64,000 nucleotides of DNA from Geomesophilobacter sediminis (GTDB taxonomy: Bacteria > Desulfobacterota > Desulfuromonadia > Geobacterales > Geobacteraceae): contig NZ_JAEMHM010000002.1 of assembly GCF_016458275.1 (NCBI RefSeq), forward strand, positions 126,001 through 190,000. The letters run 5' to 3'. The position numbers and the translations under genes are program-made. Under the pieces are notes generated by a model. It searched no databases and had not been told where the DNA came from. It saw only the letters and a program-made list of their open reading frames with translations. Below, piece after piece: positions 1 through 8,694 of this stretch; position 1 is the stretch's first letter, and each line of letters begins with the position of its first letter.

Positions 1-1797
1 CCGCTGGGCAATCTCCTCCGCAAGAGCGGTCAGGTCGACCATTTCCCGTTTCATCTCGGTCCGGGTGACCCGCGCCAGGAGCAACAGGTCGTCGATCAGT
101 TTCCCCATGCGGCTGCTCGCCGCCACCAGCCGGTCCAGGTAGCGCTGTGCTTCCTCGGGAAGCGCGTTTGCGAACTCCTCGCGCAGGATGGCGGCGTAGC
201 TGTTGATGTGGCGCAGCGGTCCCCGCAAGTCGTGGGAAACGGAATAGCTGAACGCTTCCTGCTGATGAACCGCCGCCTCCAGCTGCTCGGTCCGTTCCTC
301 GACCCGCCGGTCCAGTTCCAGGTTCAGCATGTTGACGCATTCCTCGGCCAGCTTGCGCTCGGTGATGTCGTTGAAGACGATCATGATGCTGGTGCCGATG
401 ACGCTGCCAAAGGTGTCGAAGGTGCGCGTCGATGCGTCCTTGCAGGTGACCCGGAACTCGTAGGACTCGATGTCGGTCCCCTCCTGCTGGGCCTTTTCGA
501 TCAGTTGCTGCCAGGTCGCGAGCGAGCGCGCCCGGTACTCAGGCTCGGGGAAGGCCAGGGACCACCAGGTCTCCTCGTCCCGGAGTTCCTCCCGGGTGTA
601 GCCGAAGGTCGCGGCGAACCGGTCGTTGAGGTACTGGATCTGCCCGTCGGCGCCGATCAGGGCGATCGGCATCGGAGACCGCTGCAGCAGCCCTCGGAAA
701 TGGCGTTCCCTCTGGCGCAACGCCTCCTGGATCCATTTCTGGTCGCTCATCGCCTTGGCGAGCCGAAGGTTGCTGTAGCTCAGCCGGGAGCTCTGCTCGG
801 CGAATTTGACCAGGAAGTCCATCACGGTGCGGATCTTTTCCCGGCTTACCCGCGGCACCCGGTCCAGCGCCTGCAGATAGTGCTCTGGGTGGAAGCCATA
901 CCGCTTCGCCTGTTCCGAGAACTGTTCGGGGTCGATCGCCTCCTCCTCCATCAGGAACTGCCCGGTGTAGATGTTGCCCACGTGGGTTCCGGCGATGTAC
1001 AGCGGAGTGATGACCTCCCAAAGACCGTGGCGGCACTTGTAGGTGTGGTATTCCCCGGGGCGTCCGTGCCCGGAAAAGACGAGGTCGCTTTCCTTACAGG
1101 CTGCGGCCGCTTCGGGGCTGGCCCGATGAAACCTGGTGCAGACCTCCTGCCACCCCGACTGGACCAGGACGTTGCCTTTGAGATCGACGATCGCCAACGC
1201 GGTGCCGGCCAGCTTCTGGAAGTCATTCAGTACCGACTCCAGCCAGCCTATGTCCAGCACCTGAACGAGGTTCTGCTCGTCAAGCTCGGCCAGGCAGTCG
1301 GCACCCAGCCGAAACGAGGCGTGTTCTTCCACCTCTGCCAGGGGCTCCGGCTTCTGCTCCAGTGCGCTCAGGTCGTGCACGATGGCCGTGGACCCGGCCA
1401 CGGCTCCCGCTCCCCGGAAGATGGTGGCATCGAGTCGGACGGTCCGGACTTGTCCATGGCGCTGTCGGACGGCAAGGTCGAGGCCATGCAGCGAGCCGCT
1501 CGGGATCAGCCGTCGCAGGGCCCTTTCTACCCGTTTCGGCTCGGTGAAGATGCTGGAAAAACGGCGCCCCACGAGCTCGCTACGGCTCCAGCCCGTCAGA
1601 CGTTCGGCCGCGCCGTTCACGTCGGTGACCGTTCCGTCGGCGCCCAGGCTGAAGAGCGGATCGATGATCGCCTCCTGCAGACTGGCGGTGTAGGCCTCCA
1701 GACGCAGCAAATAGGTTTGCACCCGGTGCAGGTGTTGTCTTTGGTGAAGCAGGCAGGCAACGACCGCTGCCGTCAGCAATATGAGCAGCACTGACAT
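1..1797 (-). CDS. PAS-PocR-PAS sensor histidine kinase, partial (C-terminus beyond left edge)
   Basis: Probable signalling histidine kinase; 599 residues are visible and the stop lies outside the window. A hydrophobic segment at residues 2-15 is followed by a PAS domain (about 36-140), a PocR-type ligand-binding domain (about 180-335, with conserved Cys residues and a Y-K-C-R-H-G-L-W run), a second PAS (about 365-475) and a HisKA dimerisation helix with the phospho-acceptor in S-V-S-H-D-L-R-G (His522). The ATPase domain is cut off. The ATG at 1797 has a GGGAG ribosome site just upstream. PocR domains bind small metabolites in related proteins; the ligand here cannot be read from sequence. The long open frame on the opposite strand is an antisense shadow. 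Confidence 0.88.
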   Translation of the reverse strand, partial: MSVLLILLTAAVVACLLHQRQHLHRVQTYLLRLEAYTASLQEAIIDPLFSLGADGTVTDVNGAAERLTGWSRSELVGRRFSSIFTEPKRVERALRRLIPSGSLHGLDLAVRQRHGQVRTVRLDATIFRGAGAVAGSTAIVHDLSALEQKPEPLAEVEEHASFRLGADCLAELDEQNLVQVLDIGWLESVLNDFQKLAGTALAIVDLKGNVLVQSGWQEVCTRFHRASPEAAAACKESDLVFSGHGRPGEYHTYKCRHGLWEVITPLYIAGTHVGNIYTGQFLMEEEAIDPEQFSEQAKRYGFHPEHYLQALDRVPRVSREKIRTVMDFLVKFAEQSSRLSYSNLRLAKAMSDQKWIQEALRQRERHFRGLLQRSPMPIALIGADGQIQYLNDRFAATFGYTREELRDEETWWSLAFPEPEYRARSLATWQQLIEKAQQEGTDIESYEFRVTCKDASTRTFDTFGSVIGTSIMIVFNDITERKLAEECVNMLNLELDRRVEERTEQLEAAVHQQEAFSYSVSHDLRGPLRHINSYAAILREEFANALPEEAQRYLDRLVAASSRMGKLIDDLLLLARVTRTEMKREMVDLTALAEEIAQR

Positions 1798-2070
1798 AGC
1801 TCGCTCCCAACTCTCATTGTGGTGCCGCGCCTCTGTAAAAACTCAGGCTCGCTATGTAACAGATCAAGCTTGTGAGGGATGCGAACTATAACATTTCTAT
1901 TAGCAGTAATAAACTAAAAAATATGAATGTGGCGTATTGAGTGGCTATGACAGCGGTGCATCGTGCGTTGGCGCGGCCGAAACCTCAATTCCGGTGCGAA
2001 TGCGACCGAGGCTCGGGGGCGGGAACGTTGTTCGGAGCAAGCCGGGTGCCGGATGGCGGATCCGGAGGGT

Positions 2071-2148
2071 GGTGAGGATTCAGGGAGATGGTGAGGATTC
2101 TAAGGGGGATTGTGAGGATAAAGGGGGGTGGTGAAGAATCAGGGGAGT
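2071..2148. repeat. Purine-rich minisatellite, four 19-21 bp units
   Basis: Four head-to-tail units of 19, 21, 19 and 19 bp (2071, 2090, 2111, 2130), each beginning GGTGAGGATTC or a one- to three-base variant and ending in a G run. The last unit overlaps the stop codon of the minus-strand anti-sigma-type gene. The rest of the 1798-2138 gap shows no gene. Confidence 0.8.
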
Positions 2149-2573
2149 GGAGACGGGAAGTATTTACAGAAGGAGAGGGTGTTGCGGCCGTCGGCCGAGG
2201 TGTAGGTCACCTCGTCCATGATCGTCTCGATGATGAACAACCCCATGCCGTTTTCGGGGATGGAGCCGATTTCTTCCGGGTCGAATTCGAGGCTGCGGGG
2301 AGCGTAGTTGACGATGGCGGTACCGCAGTCCGAGATGGCAAAGGAGATGCGGTCTTCGTGGAGGGTGATGGCGGTCTCGACCCGGAAACCGTTCTGACGC
2401 TGGTAAGCGTGGTTGATCGCATTGGTCACCGCCTCGACGACGCAGACCTCCATCCGTCCGTAGTCCTCCTGGTCCAGCGGGGAACAGCAGCAGACCCCGC
2501 GTACCGCGTGACCCACGAGGCAGACGTCGCTTAGTTTGCTCTCAATGCTCAGGTTGATGGTCTTGCCGGTCAT
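2139..2573 (-). CDS. ATP-binding anti-sigma regulatory factor (RsbW/SpoIIAB-like serine kinase)
   Basis: Protein of 144 residues with the GHKL ATPase fold of anti-sigma serine kinases. The N box is seen in E-A-V-T-N-A-I-N-H-A-Y, a D-C-G motif follows, and the G box is G-M-G-L-F-I-I. Such proteins bind a sigma factor or phosphorylate an STAS-domain antagonist in a partner-switching system. No partner anti-anti-sigma gene lies next to it, so the target is unknown. Translation probably starts at 2573 (M-T-G-K-T), where family homology begins; a longer start at 2639 would add 22 atypical residues. The ribosome site is weak for either. Confidence 0.85.
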   Translation of the reverse strand: MTGKTINLSIESKLSDVCLVGHAVRGVCCCSPLDQEDYGRMEVCVVEAVTNAINHAYQRQNGFRVETAITLHEDRISFAISDCGTAIVNYAPRSLEFDPEEIGSIPENGMGLFIIETIMDEVTYTSADGRNTLSFCKYFPSPLP

Positions 2574-2715
2574 ATTAGGTTTGGTTGCCGTGGACGGTAG
2601 GTGGTTCTTTTTGGGGCGGGGCGCGCCCCACGCGTGCATCCCGCTGGAATTACCCGGGTTTCCGGCACAATGCAGTAAAGCTTAACTCCGAGGTGCGTGA
2701 TGTCAAATGAGATTG

Positions 2716-3411
2716 CTACAGTACCACCGGAAGACGCTGGACCAGCCGGATCTCCCCCGGGGTCACTTCGGCGCGGTAGGCGAGCAGTTCCACCCCGTTG
2801 GCCGCGGCTTCCCGAAGCATTCGGCCATAGGCGGGGTCGATGCCGTCGGCGGGGGCGACGTACTCGCCGTCGCCGCGCTGTACCACGAACAGGTTGACGC
2901 CGCGGTCGCCGCGGCGGACGACTTCCATCAGTTCGCGGAGGTGTTTTTGTCCCCGCAGGGTGACCGCGTCGGGGAAAAGCGCGGCTCCCTTTTCCACCAG
3001 GGTGACGTTTTTGACCTCTATGTAGCAGGAGCCCCGGGTCCCGTTCAGGAGCAGATCGATGCGGCTGCCCTCTCCGTAGGGGACCTCTTCGCGCAGATTC
3101 TCGTATCCGGCCAGCTCCGCGATGGTGCCGTCGAGGATCCCTTCGCGGGCGAGGAAGTTGGGATAGCGGGTATTGATGCCGGCCCAGAAGCCGTCGGCAT
3201 GGACCAGTTCCCAGCTGTAGGGGTATTTGCGACCCGGATTGTCGCTCACCGACAGGACCACCCGATTGCCGGGGACGGCGCACCCTTTCATGCTTCCGGT
3301 ATTCGCCGTATGGGCGGTAACGACCGTGCCGTCGTCGAGTTCGACGTCGGCGAGAAAGCGCTGGTAGCGCCGGATCAGGGTGCCGTGGAAAAGCGGTTGG
3401 GGGAGCAGCAT
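2716..3411 (-). CDS. sfsA: SfsA family DNA/RNA nuclease
   Basis: Protein of 231 residues matching the usual SfsA length. It has the N-terminal OB-like segment (F-L-A-D-V-E-L) and the nuclease-like core with T-A-H-x-A-N-T-G-S-M, R-x-D-L-L-L and Y-I-E-V-K-N-V-T, the last being the PD-(D/E)xK-type E-V-K motif. SfsA was first linked to maltose gene expression in E. coli and later shown to be a nuclease. I chose the ATG at 3411, which has GAGG upstream; the frame stays open to 3486, but those residues are not family-like. Probably co-directional with the anti-sigma-type gene 142 nt downstream. Confidence 0.92.
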   Translation of the reverse strand: MLLPQPLFHGTLIRRYQRFLADVELDDGTVVTAHTANTGSMKGCAVPGNRVVLSVSDNPGRKYPYSWELVHADGFWAGINTRYPNFLAREGILDGTIAELAGYENLREEVPYGEGSRIDLLLNGTRGSCYIEVKNVTLVEKGAALFPDAVTLRGQKHLRELMEVVRRGDRGVNLFVVQRGDGEYVAPADGIDPAYGRMLREAAANGVELLAYRAEVTPGEIRLVQRLPVVL

Positions 3412-3525
3412 GTTACGAAAGCCTCGCGGGGGAAAAATTGCCATCAGCGGGGGGGGAAAGTACCACTGCAGCAAGGGGATGTCCACGAAAAACCGTCGTC
3501 AGAACGCCGACTCCCTGGCGATGCA

Positions 3526-3590
3526 GGTGCTGACACAGTGGTGCGGGTGCTGATACAGTGGTGCGGGTGCTGATACTGTGATGCCGGTGC
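3526..3590. repeat. 20-bp tandem repeat, three copies
   Basis: Three full 20-bp units beginning GGTGCTGA at 3526, 3546 and 3566, plus a five-base stub, immediately before the palindromic element at 3596. No coding signal. Confidence 0.8.
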
Positions 3591-3595
3591 GCGCT

Positions 3596-3657
3596 GTGGG
3601 AGCGCCGTTCCCGGCGCGAACAGCGATGGTTATTCGCGCCAGGAATGGCGCTCCCAC
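3596..3657. repeat. REP-like palindrome, family A (copy 1)
   Basis: Two 25-nt arms (3596-3620 and 3633-3657) that are near-perfect reverse complements around a 12-nt loop. The arms begin GTGGGAGCGCC and end GGCGCGAA. The right arm recurs at 15102 and, with changes, near 45701, marking a dispersed family. Lies in the gene-free stretch between sfsA and the zinc-binding protein at 3850. Confidence 0.85.
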
Positions 3658-3849
3658 CGGGTTGGTCTCTCTTCCGGACCCTCCCCATGTCAGAAATGGA
3701 CCTGTTGACCTTGAAAGAGGGGGACAGGAACTCCGTCGCCTGCCCCCCCGTTGGTGCCGTAAACGCCCCAGATTCGGAAAAGTCTTTTTTCTCACCGCCC
3801 CTTCTGCTAGACTGGGGCGTCGGCCTGGCTTGCGACGGAGGATATCGGG

Positions 3850-4230
3850 ATGGCGAAGGGACATCAGCAGCACCGGGAGCATCTGGAAGCGGTCTCCTCC
3901 TTCGGAAAGTCGATCGGCAAGCGCGCGGGCTTTCGCTGCGAGTGGTGCGGCGGTGACGAGGGGCTGCGCTTGTGGGAATACCGCCCCGACGAAGAGCCGG
4001 TCCCCGAGAACCTTGCGCTGCTCTGCGAGCCGTGCCGCACCCTGGCCGACGGCAAATCCGCCGATCCGCACCTTTTGCGCTCCCTGCGCAACGCGCTTTG
4101 GAGCGACGTTCCCGCCATCAGCGAGGGGGCGGCGGTCGTGCTGGCCCGGCTCCGGGAACCGTGGGTGCGCGAGGCGATCGAAGAGAGCTTCATTGACGAG
4201 GAACTGAAGGCCCGATTGCTCCGATCCTAA
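3850..4230 (+). CDS. Small HNH/PhnA-like zinc-binding protein
   Basis: Protein of 126 residues. A C-x2-C pair (F-R-C-E-W-C-G-G, about residues 29-32) and a second C-x2-C pair (L-L-C-E-P-C-R, about 59-62) frame a short segment in the layout of HNH or PhnA zinc fingers, but the catalytic His residues of an HNH nuclease are not evident. The C-terminal half is helical and charged. The start has a GGAGG site 10 nt upstream. I cannot assign a function; nuclease activity is not supported by visible residues. Confidence 0.75.
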   Translation: MAKGHQQHREHLEAVSSFGKSIGKRAGFRCEWCGGDEGLRLWEYRPDEEPVPENLALLCEPCRTLADGKSADPHLLRSLRNALWSDVPAISEGAAVVLARLREPWVREAIEESFIDEELKARLLRS

Positions 4231-4233
4231 TGG

Positions 4234-4272
4234 AATTAAAGATTTGACGCGATTTTCGCTTCATGTTAAAAA
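4234..4272 (+). promoter_or_regulatory. Candidate sigma-70 promoter for rmlA
   Basis: TTGACG at 4244-4249, a 17-nt spacer and TAAAAA at 4267-4272, preceded by an AT-rich stretch. The 15-nt string AATTAAAGATTTGAC (4234-4248) recurs exactly at 50015-50029, before another gene. Confidence 0.5.
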
Positions 4273-4309
4273 GTAGCGCTAATTAATTTAATGGGTTCGA
4301 AAGGTGGTT

Positions 4310-5209
4310 ATGTCGCAAGGTATCAAGAAGGGTATTTTGTTGGCGGGAGGGGCCGGCAGCCGGCTGTATCCGCTCACCATGGTTGCCAGCAAGCAGCTGC
4401 AGCCGGTCTATGACAAGCCGATGATTTACTACCCCCTGGCCACCCTGATGATGGCGGGGATCAAGGACATCCTGATCATCTCCACCCCGGCCGACGTGCC
4501 ACGCTTCCAGGCGCTTTTGGGAGACGGCTCCCGCTGGGGAATCTCGCTTACCTACGCGGTGCAGCCCGAGCCCAAGGGGATCGCCCAGGCCTTTTTGATC
4601 GGGGAGGAGTTTTTGGCCGGAGACCCGGTCTGCCTGATTCTCGGGGACAACATCTTCTACGGCAAGATGATGCTCGACCGCTGCATCGCCGAATTCTCCA
4701 GCGGCGCCATGATCTTCGGATACTACGTGCAGGACCCGGAGCGCTACGGGGTGGTCGAGTTCGACCCTGCCGGAAAGGTCATCTCCATCGAGGAAAAGCC
4801 GGCCAAGCCGAAATCGAACTACGCCGTCCCCGGCCTTTACCTCTACGACGGTCGCATCGTCGAGATCGCCAAATCGATCCAGCCGTCGGCCCGGGGCGAG
4901 CTGGAAATCACCGACATCAACCTCGAGTACCTGACCCGTGGCGAACTGACCGTACAGCGGCTGGGACGCGGCATCGCGTGGCTGGACACCGGAACGCACC
5001 AGAGCCTTTTGGAGGCTTCCCACTTCATCGGCACCCTCGAAGCGCGCCAGGGACTCAAGATCGCCTGCCTCGAAGAGATCGCCCTGCGGCTGGGCTACCT
5101 GGACTGCAAGGGGATGTCCGACGCCATCGCGGCGACCCCCAATTCCTCCTACCGGGACTACCTGATCCGGGTATACAATGAAAGCACGCTCTGCGGCGGC
5201 GTTTCCTGA
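4310..5209 (+). CDS. rmlA: Glucose-1-phosphate thymidylyltransferase
   Basis: Makes dTDP-glucose from glucose-1-phosphate and dTTP, the first step of dTDP-rhamnose and related deoxysugar synthesis for cell-surface polysaccharide. The 299-residue protein has the nucleotide-binding G-G-A-G-S-R-L-Y-P, the [11 protein letters not shown] loop, [10 protein letters not shown] and the E-E-K-P-x-x-P-K-S-N-Y signature. ATG 4310 is preceded by AGGTG; GTG 4304 is also possible. The other rml genes are not in this window, so it stands alone between a zinc-finger gene and the rod-shape operon. Confidence 0.93.
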   Translation: MSQGIKKGILLAGGAGSRLYPLTMVASKQLQPVYDKPMIYYPLATLMMAGIKDILIISTPADVPRFQALLGDGSRWGISLTYAVQPEPKGIAQAFLIGEEFLAGDPVCLILGDNIFYGKMMLDRCIAEFSSGAMIFGYYVQDPERYGVVEFDPAGKVISIEEKPAKPKSNYAVPGLYLYDGRIVEIAKSIQPSARGELEITDINLEYLTRGELTVQRLGRGIAWLDTGTHQSLLEASHFIGTLEARQGLKIACLEEIALRLGYLDCKGMSDAIAATPNSSYRDYLIRVYNESTLCGGVS

Positions 5210-5278
5210 TTTGTTTCACGCCTTTGAGATGGCGGGCCGCAGCGGGCGGTCCGGTTTGCCGGCGACGTTTGCTTGAAT

Positions 5279-5308
5279 AGGGGGCCTTCAGCCCCCTAAA
5301 CCTTTTTT
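5279..5308 (+). terminator. Intrinsic terminator between rmlA and mreC
   Basis: Seven-base-pair GC stem (5279-5285 with 5291-5297), loop CTTCA, then AAACC and six Ts. It ends only 8 nt before the mreC ATG, so it may act as an attenuator or mask the mreC ribosome site. Confidence 0.7.
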
Positions 5309-5315
5309 GAGATCG

Positions 5316-6137
5316 ATGCGAGAGTTCTTTTCCCGAAACAAGCGCTACTTTATCACCGGAGGTTTCCTCCTGGTGGCGTTCCTGACCTACGCCCTGAACC
5401 TGAAGAACCGTGAGCACGCCAACCCGCTGGAGCGGGCGGTGCTGGCCGCCACGTCGCCGCTCACTTCGACGGCCGCCGGCGTCAACGGCTTCGTCGATGG
5501 GATCTGGAGCAACTACATCGACCTCATCAACGTCCGGCACGAGAACAAGATCCTGCGCGACCGGGTCAAGCGCCTCAACGAACGGGTGGTGGCGGCCAAC
5601 GAAGCGGTGATGGGAAACATCCGGCTGAAGGAGCTTTTGGCGCTCAAGACGAGCCTTGACGCGCCCAGCCTGGCGGTCTCGGTGATCGGCGAGGATTCCT
5701 CGGCCTGGTTCAAGATCCTGGTGGTGGATCGCGGCAGCGCCGACGGGCTTGCCGAGGGGATGCCGGTGGTTGCCGCCGGCGGGATCGTCGGCCGGCTGGT
5801 CAAGGTCGCCCCCAAGAGTTCGCGCGTCCTTTTGCTCACCGACCATGCCAGCGCCGTCGCTGCCGTGGTGCAACGCTCCCGCGCCCGCGGGGTGGTCCGC
5901 GGCATGGGGGGGGGGCGCTGCTCGATGGAGTTCACCGTTCGCGACGAGGACGTCAAGGTCGGTGACTCCGTGGTCACCTCCGGGGTAGGCGGCGTCTTCC
6001 CCAAGGGACTCCCCATCGGCGAGGTGACCATGGTTAAAAAGGGGGAGTACGGGGTCTTCCAGACCATCGAAGTGCGCCCCAGCGTCAACATCGCCCGGCT
6101 CGAGGAGATGCTGGTGTTGCTCCGTCCCGGGCAGTGA
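5316..6137 (+). CDS. mreC: Rod shape-determining protein MreC
   Basis: Scaffold of the elongasome that links MreB to periplasmic wall synthesis. The 273-residue protein has a short cytoplasmic N-terminus, one membrane segment (about residues 9-27), a periplasmic coiled coil (about 65-100) and the beta-rich C-terminal domain with G-I-V-G-R-L-V and V-V-T-S-G-V-G-G-V-F-P-K-G. ATG 5316 was chosen; a TTG at 5307 would overlap the upstream terminator. First gene of mreC-mreD-mrdA-rodA. mreB is not adjacent, because rmlA occupies the upstream position. Confidence 0.95.
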   Translation: MREFFSRNKRYFITGGFLLVAFLTYALNLKNREHANPLERAVLAATSPLTSTAAGVNGFVDGIWSNYIDLINVRHENKILRDRVKRLNERVVAANEAVMGNIRLKELLALKTSLDAPSLAVSVIGEDSSAWFKILVVDRGSADGLAEGMPVVAAGGIVGRLVKVAPKSSRVLLLTDHASAVAAVVQRSRARGVVRGMGGGRCSMEFTVRDEDVKVGDSVVTSGVGGVFPKGLPIGEVTMVKKGEYGVFQTIEVRPSVNIARLEEMLVLLRPGQ

Positions 6138-6156
6138 AAACGGACACCGGCAGGCC

Positions 6157-6642
6157 ATGACCAAATACCTTAAGATAACCGCGCTTGTCTTGATCGCGCT
6201 GCTGTTGCAGACGACCCTGCTCCCGGCCTACCTGGTCGACCCCTTTCAGCCCAATCTCCTGATCATCCTGGTGGTTTACCTGGGACTCAAGCTCCCGCAC
6301 CGGCTCGGTCCGGCCGCCGCCCTTTCCCTGGGGATCCTCCAGGACTGCTACTCCGGTCTTTGCTTCGGACTGCAGGCATTTTCCTACCTCTGCATTTACC
6401 TTTTGCTCGCCGAAATCTCGGACCGCCTCTTCACCGACAACCGGCTCCTTCTGGTGATCGTCGTCTTTTTGGCTACGGTCCTGAACGCCCTTTTGAATCT
6501 CGTCATGCTCATCGTATTTTCGGTATCTCAGGGGATCTACGCCTCGGTGCTCCCCGCGATCATCCCCCAGGCCCTGGTCAACGCGCTCGCCGCCTCGATT
6601 CTCTTCAACCTGCCGCTTCCGGCACCTGAGGAGGCGCGATGA
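6157..6642 (+). CDS. mreD: Rod shape-determining protein MreD
   Basis: Integral membrane protein of 161 residues with about five membrane segments, including the conserved P-N-L-L-I-I-L-V-V-Y-L-G-L stretch and G-L-x-x-D-C-Y-S-G near the second loop. It bridges MreC with the synthetic enzymes of the elongasome. Begins 19 nt after mreC and overlaps the mrdA start by four bases (ATGA), which points to translational coupling. Confidence 0.92.
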   Translation: MTKYLKITALVLIALLLQTTLLPAYLVDPFQPNLLIILVVYLGLKLPHRLGPAAALSLGILQDCYSGLCFGLQAFSYLCIYLLLAEISDRLFTDNRLLLVIVVFLATVLNALLNLVMLIVFSVSQGIYASVLPAIIPQALVNALAASILFNLPLPAPEEAR

Positions 6643-8609
6643 AACCCAAGACCTATCTCCCCGAATTCAACAACGCGCGCCGCATCGTCTGGCTCTCCCT
6701 GGGGGCCTTCGCCATGTTCTTCCTGCTCCTGGCGCGCCTTTGGTACCTCCAGGAGGTCCAGGCGGACCAGCTTCTGGACCAGTCCGAGAACAACCGGCTC
6801 CGCTTCGTTCCGGTCGCCGCGCCGCGCGGCGCCATCCTGGACCGAAACGGCAAGGTGCTGGTATCGAACACCCCCTCCTTCTCGGTCTCGGTCATCCCCC
6901 AGGACGTGAAGAACAAGGAGCAGCTCATCGACAACCTCGCCCGCTACCTGAACCTGGACCGCAAGGAGATCCTGGACAAGTGGAGCAAGGGGCAGGGGAG
7001 GGCGAAGTACTACCCGCTGGTGGTCGCCTCCGGCATCACCCGGGACCAGATGGAGTTCCTGGAAGAAAACCGCCTCTCCCTCTCCGGGGTGAACATCGAG
7101 ATGAAGCCGATCCGCCAGTACGCCAACGGCGACCTCGCCGCGCACCTTCTGGGCTACATCGGCGAGATCTCGGAAAACGAGCTCACCTCGGATCGCTACA
7201 AGGAATACAACGCCGGGGACTACGTCGGCAAGAGCGGCATCGAACGGGCCTGGGAGAACTATCTCCACGGCAGCGACGGCGGCCGGCAGATCGAGGTCGA
7301 CGCCCGCGGGCGCTTTTTGCGCACCGTCGAGGAGACCGACTCCTCGGTGGGGAATTCGGTGGTCCTGACCGTGGACCTCGACATGCAGAAGGTGGCTGAG
7401 CAGGCGCTGGGGGACCAGGCGGGGGCGGCGGTCGCCATGGACGTGAACACCGGGGAAATCTTAGCCTTTGCCAGCAGCCCCGACTTCGACCCGACCCTGT
7501 TTGCCGGGCGGATGCCGCCCGACAAGTGGAAGGAGTACCTGGAGGACAAGCGGCGGCCGCTGGAGAACAAGGCGCTGCGCGGCATGTACCCGCCCGGTTC
7601 GACCTTCAAGATCATCACCGCCATCGCCGGGCTGGAAGAGGGGCTGATCGACCAGCACACCTCGGTGGAATGCCCCGGCTACTACAAGTTCGGCAATTCC
7701 ACCTTCAAGTGCTGGGAGAAGAAAGGGCACGGGCACGTCGAGCTCAGACGGGCGTTGCGGGAGTCCTGCGACGTCTATTTCTACAAGCTCGCCGAGCGGC
7801 TCGGGGTGGACCGGATCGCCAAGTACGCCAAGCGCTTTGGCCTGGGAGCCCCGCTGGGGGTAGGCCTGGACCAGGAAAAGGGTGGGATCATCCCGACCTC
7901 GGAATGGAAGCTCAAGCGTTTCGGGAAGAAGTGGTACCAGGGGGAGACGCTGTCGGTCGGCATCGGCCAGGGGTACGTCCTGACCACCCCGCTGCAGCTT
8001 GCCTCCATGATCGCCACCGTGGCCAACGAGGGGACCATCTACCGCCCCCACCTGGTGAAGAAGATCGTCGACTTCGACGGCAAGGTGCTCAAGGAATTCA
8101 CCCCGGAGGTGATCGGGAAGACCGGGCTGCATCCGGAAACCTACAAGCTCGTCAAAGAGGGGCTTTTCGCGGTCGTCAACGAACCGCACGGCACCGGCGG
8201 GATGGCGCGCCTGGCCGAGGTCAAGGTCGCCGGGAAGACCGGCTCCTCCCAGGTCGTGAAACTGCGCGACAGCAAGGGGGACGTACCCTACCAGTTCCGC
8301 GACCACGCCCTCTTCGTCGCCTTCGCCCCCTACGAGAAGCCCGAGGTCGCGGTTGCGGTCATCGTCGAGCACGGGGAGCACGGCGGCTCCGCCGCGGCCC
8401 CGGTGGCGGGACGGATCATGCGCTCTTACTTCGAAGGGAAGGGGCTCATCAAAAAGCCGGTACCCAAGGCGCCGCCCAAGACCGAGGAAGAAGGGGAGGG
8501 TGCTCCGGTCCTCCAGGGCGCCCCGGCGGCTCCGGGCCAAAAGCCGGCGCCGGCCCCCGGCCCCCCGGCGGTCCAGCCCCCCGCCGCCACGCTGCCCAAA
8601 CAGCAGTAA
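6639..8609 (+). CDS. mrdA: Penicillin-binding protein 2 (elongation-specific transpeptidase)
   Basis: Cross-links peptidoglycan during side-wall growth with the RodA polymerase. The 656-residue protein has an N-terminal membrane anchor (about 15-37), a dimerisation domain (about 55-230) and a transpeptidase domain with S-T-F-K (nucleophile Ser321), S-C-D (376-378) and K-T-G-S (533-536). The last 55 residues form a Pro/Ala-rich tail that is longer than in most PBP2 proteins. ATG overlaps the mreD stop. Confidence 0.95.
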   Translation: MKPKTYLPEFNNARRIVWLSLGAFAMFFLLLARLWYLQEVQADQLLDQSENNRLRFVPVAAPRGAILDRNGKVLVSNTPSFSVSVIPQDVKNKEQLIDNLARYLNLDRKEILDKWSKGQGRAKYYPLVVASGITRDQMEFLEENRLSLSGVNIEMKPIRQYANGDLAAHLLGYIGEISENELTSDRYKEYNAGDYVGKSGIERAWENYLHGSDGGRQIEVDARGRFLRTVEETDSSVGNSVVLTVDLDMQKVAEQALGDQAGAAVAMDVNTGEILAFASSPDFDPTLFAGRMPPDKWKEYLEDKRRPLENKALRGMYPPGSTFKIITAIAGLEEGLIDQHTSVECPGYYKFGNSTFKCWEKKGHGHVELRRALRESCDVYFYKLAERLGVDRIAKYAKRFGLGAPLGVGLDQEKGGIIPTSEWKLKRFGKKWYQGETLSVGIGQGYVLTTPLQLASMIATVANEGTIYRPHLVKKIVDFDGKVLKEFTPEVIGKTGLHPETYKLVKEGLFAVVNEPHGTGGMARLAEVKVAGKTGSSQVVKLRDSKGDVPYQFRDHALFVAFAPYEKPEVAVAVIVEHGEHGGSAAAPVAGRIMRSYFEGKGLIKKPVPKAPPKTEEEGEGAPVLQGAPAAPGQKPAPAPGPPAVQPPAATLPKQQ

Positions 8610-8615
8610 CCGTTT

Positions 8616-8655
8616 CCCCCGCTCCCCCGGGAGCGGCTGGGGTGAGGGCAGGATC
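8616..8655. repeat. GC-rich imperfect inverted repeat (family C)
   Basis: Element in the 85-nt gap between mrdA and rodA: CTCCCCCGGGAGCGGCTGGG and following bases. Its complement resembles the CCCTCACCC-type element at 29491-29531, so both may belong to one dispersed family. Confidence 0.5.
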
Positions 8656-8694
8656 CCCTGCACAACACATCCGCGTCACCAAAGGATCAGATAG

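Noticed and set aside
208-1794. Long plus-strand open frame (528 codons)
   Set aside because: Antisense to the histidine kinase, whose PAS, PocR and HisKA motifs read clearly on the minus strand.
3578-4207. Plus-strand open frame of 209 codons over the small zinc-binding gene
   Set aside because: Starts in a REP-like palindrome and is Arg-rich; the overlapping 126-residue frame has paired Cys motifs and a good ribosome site.
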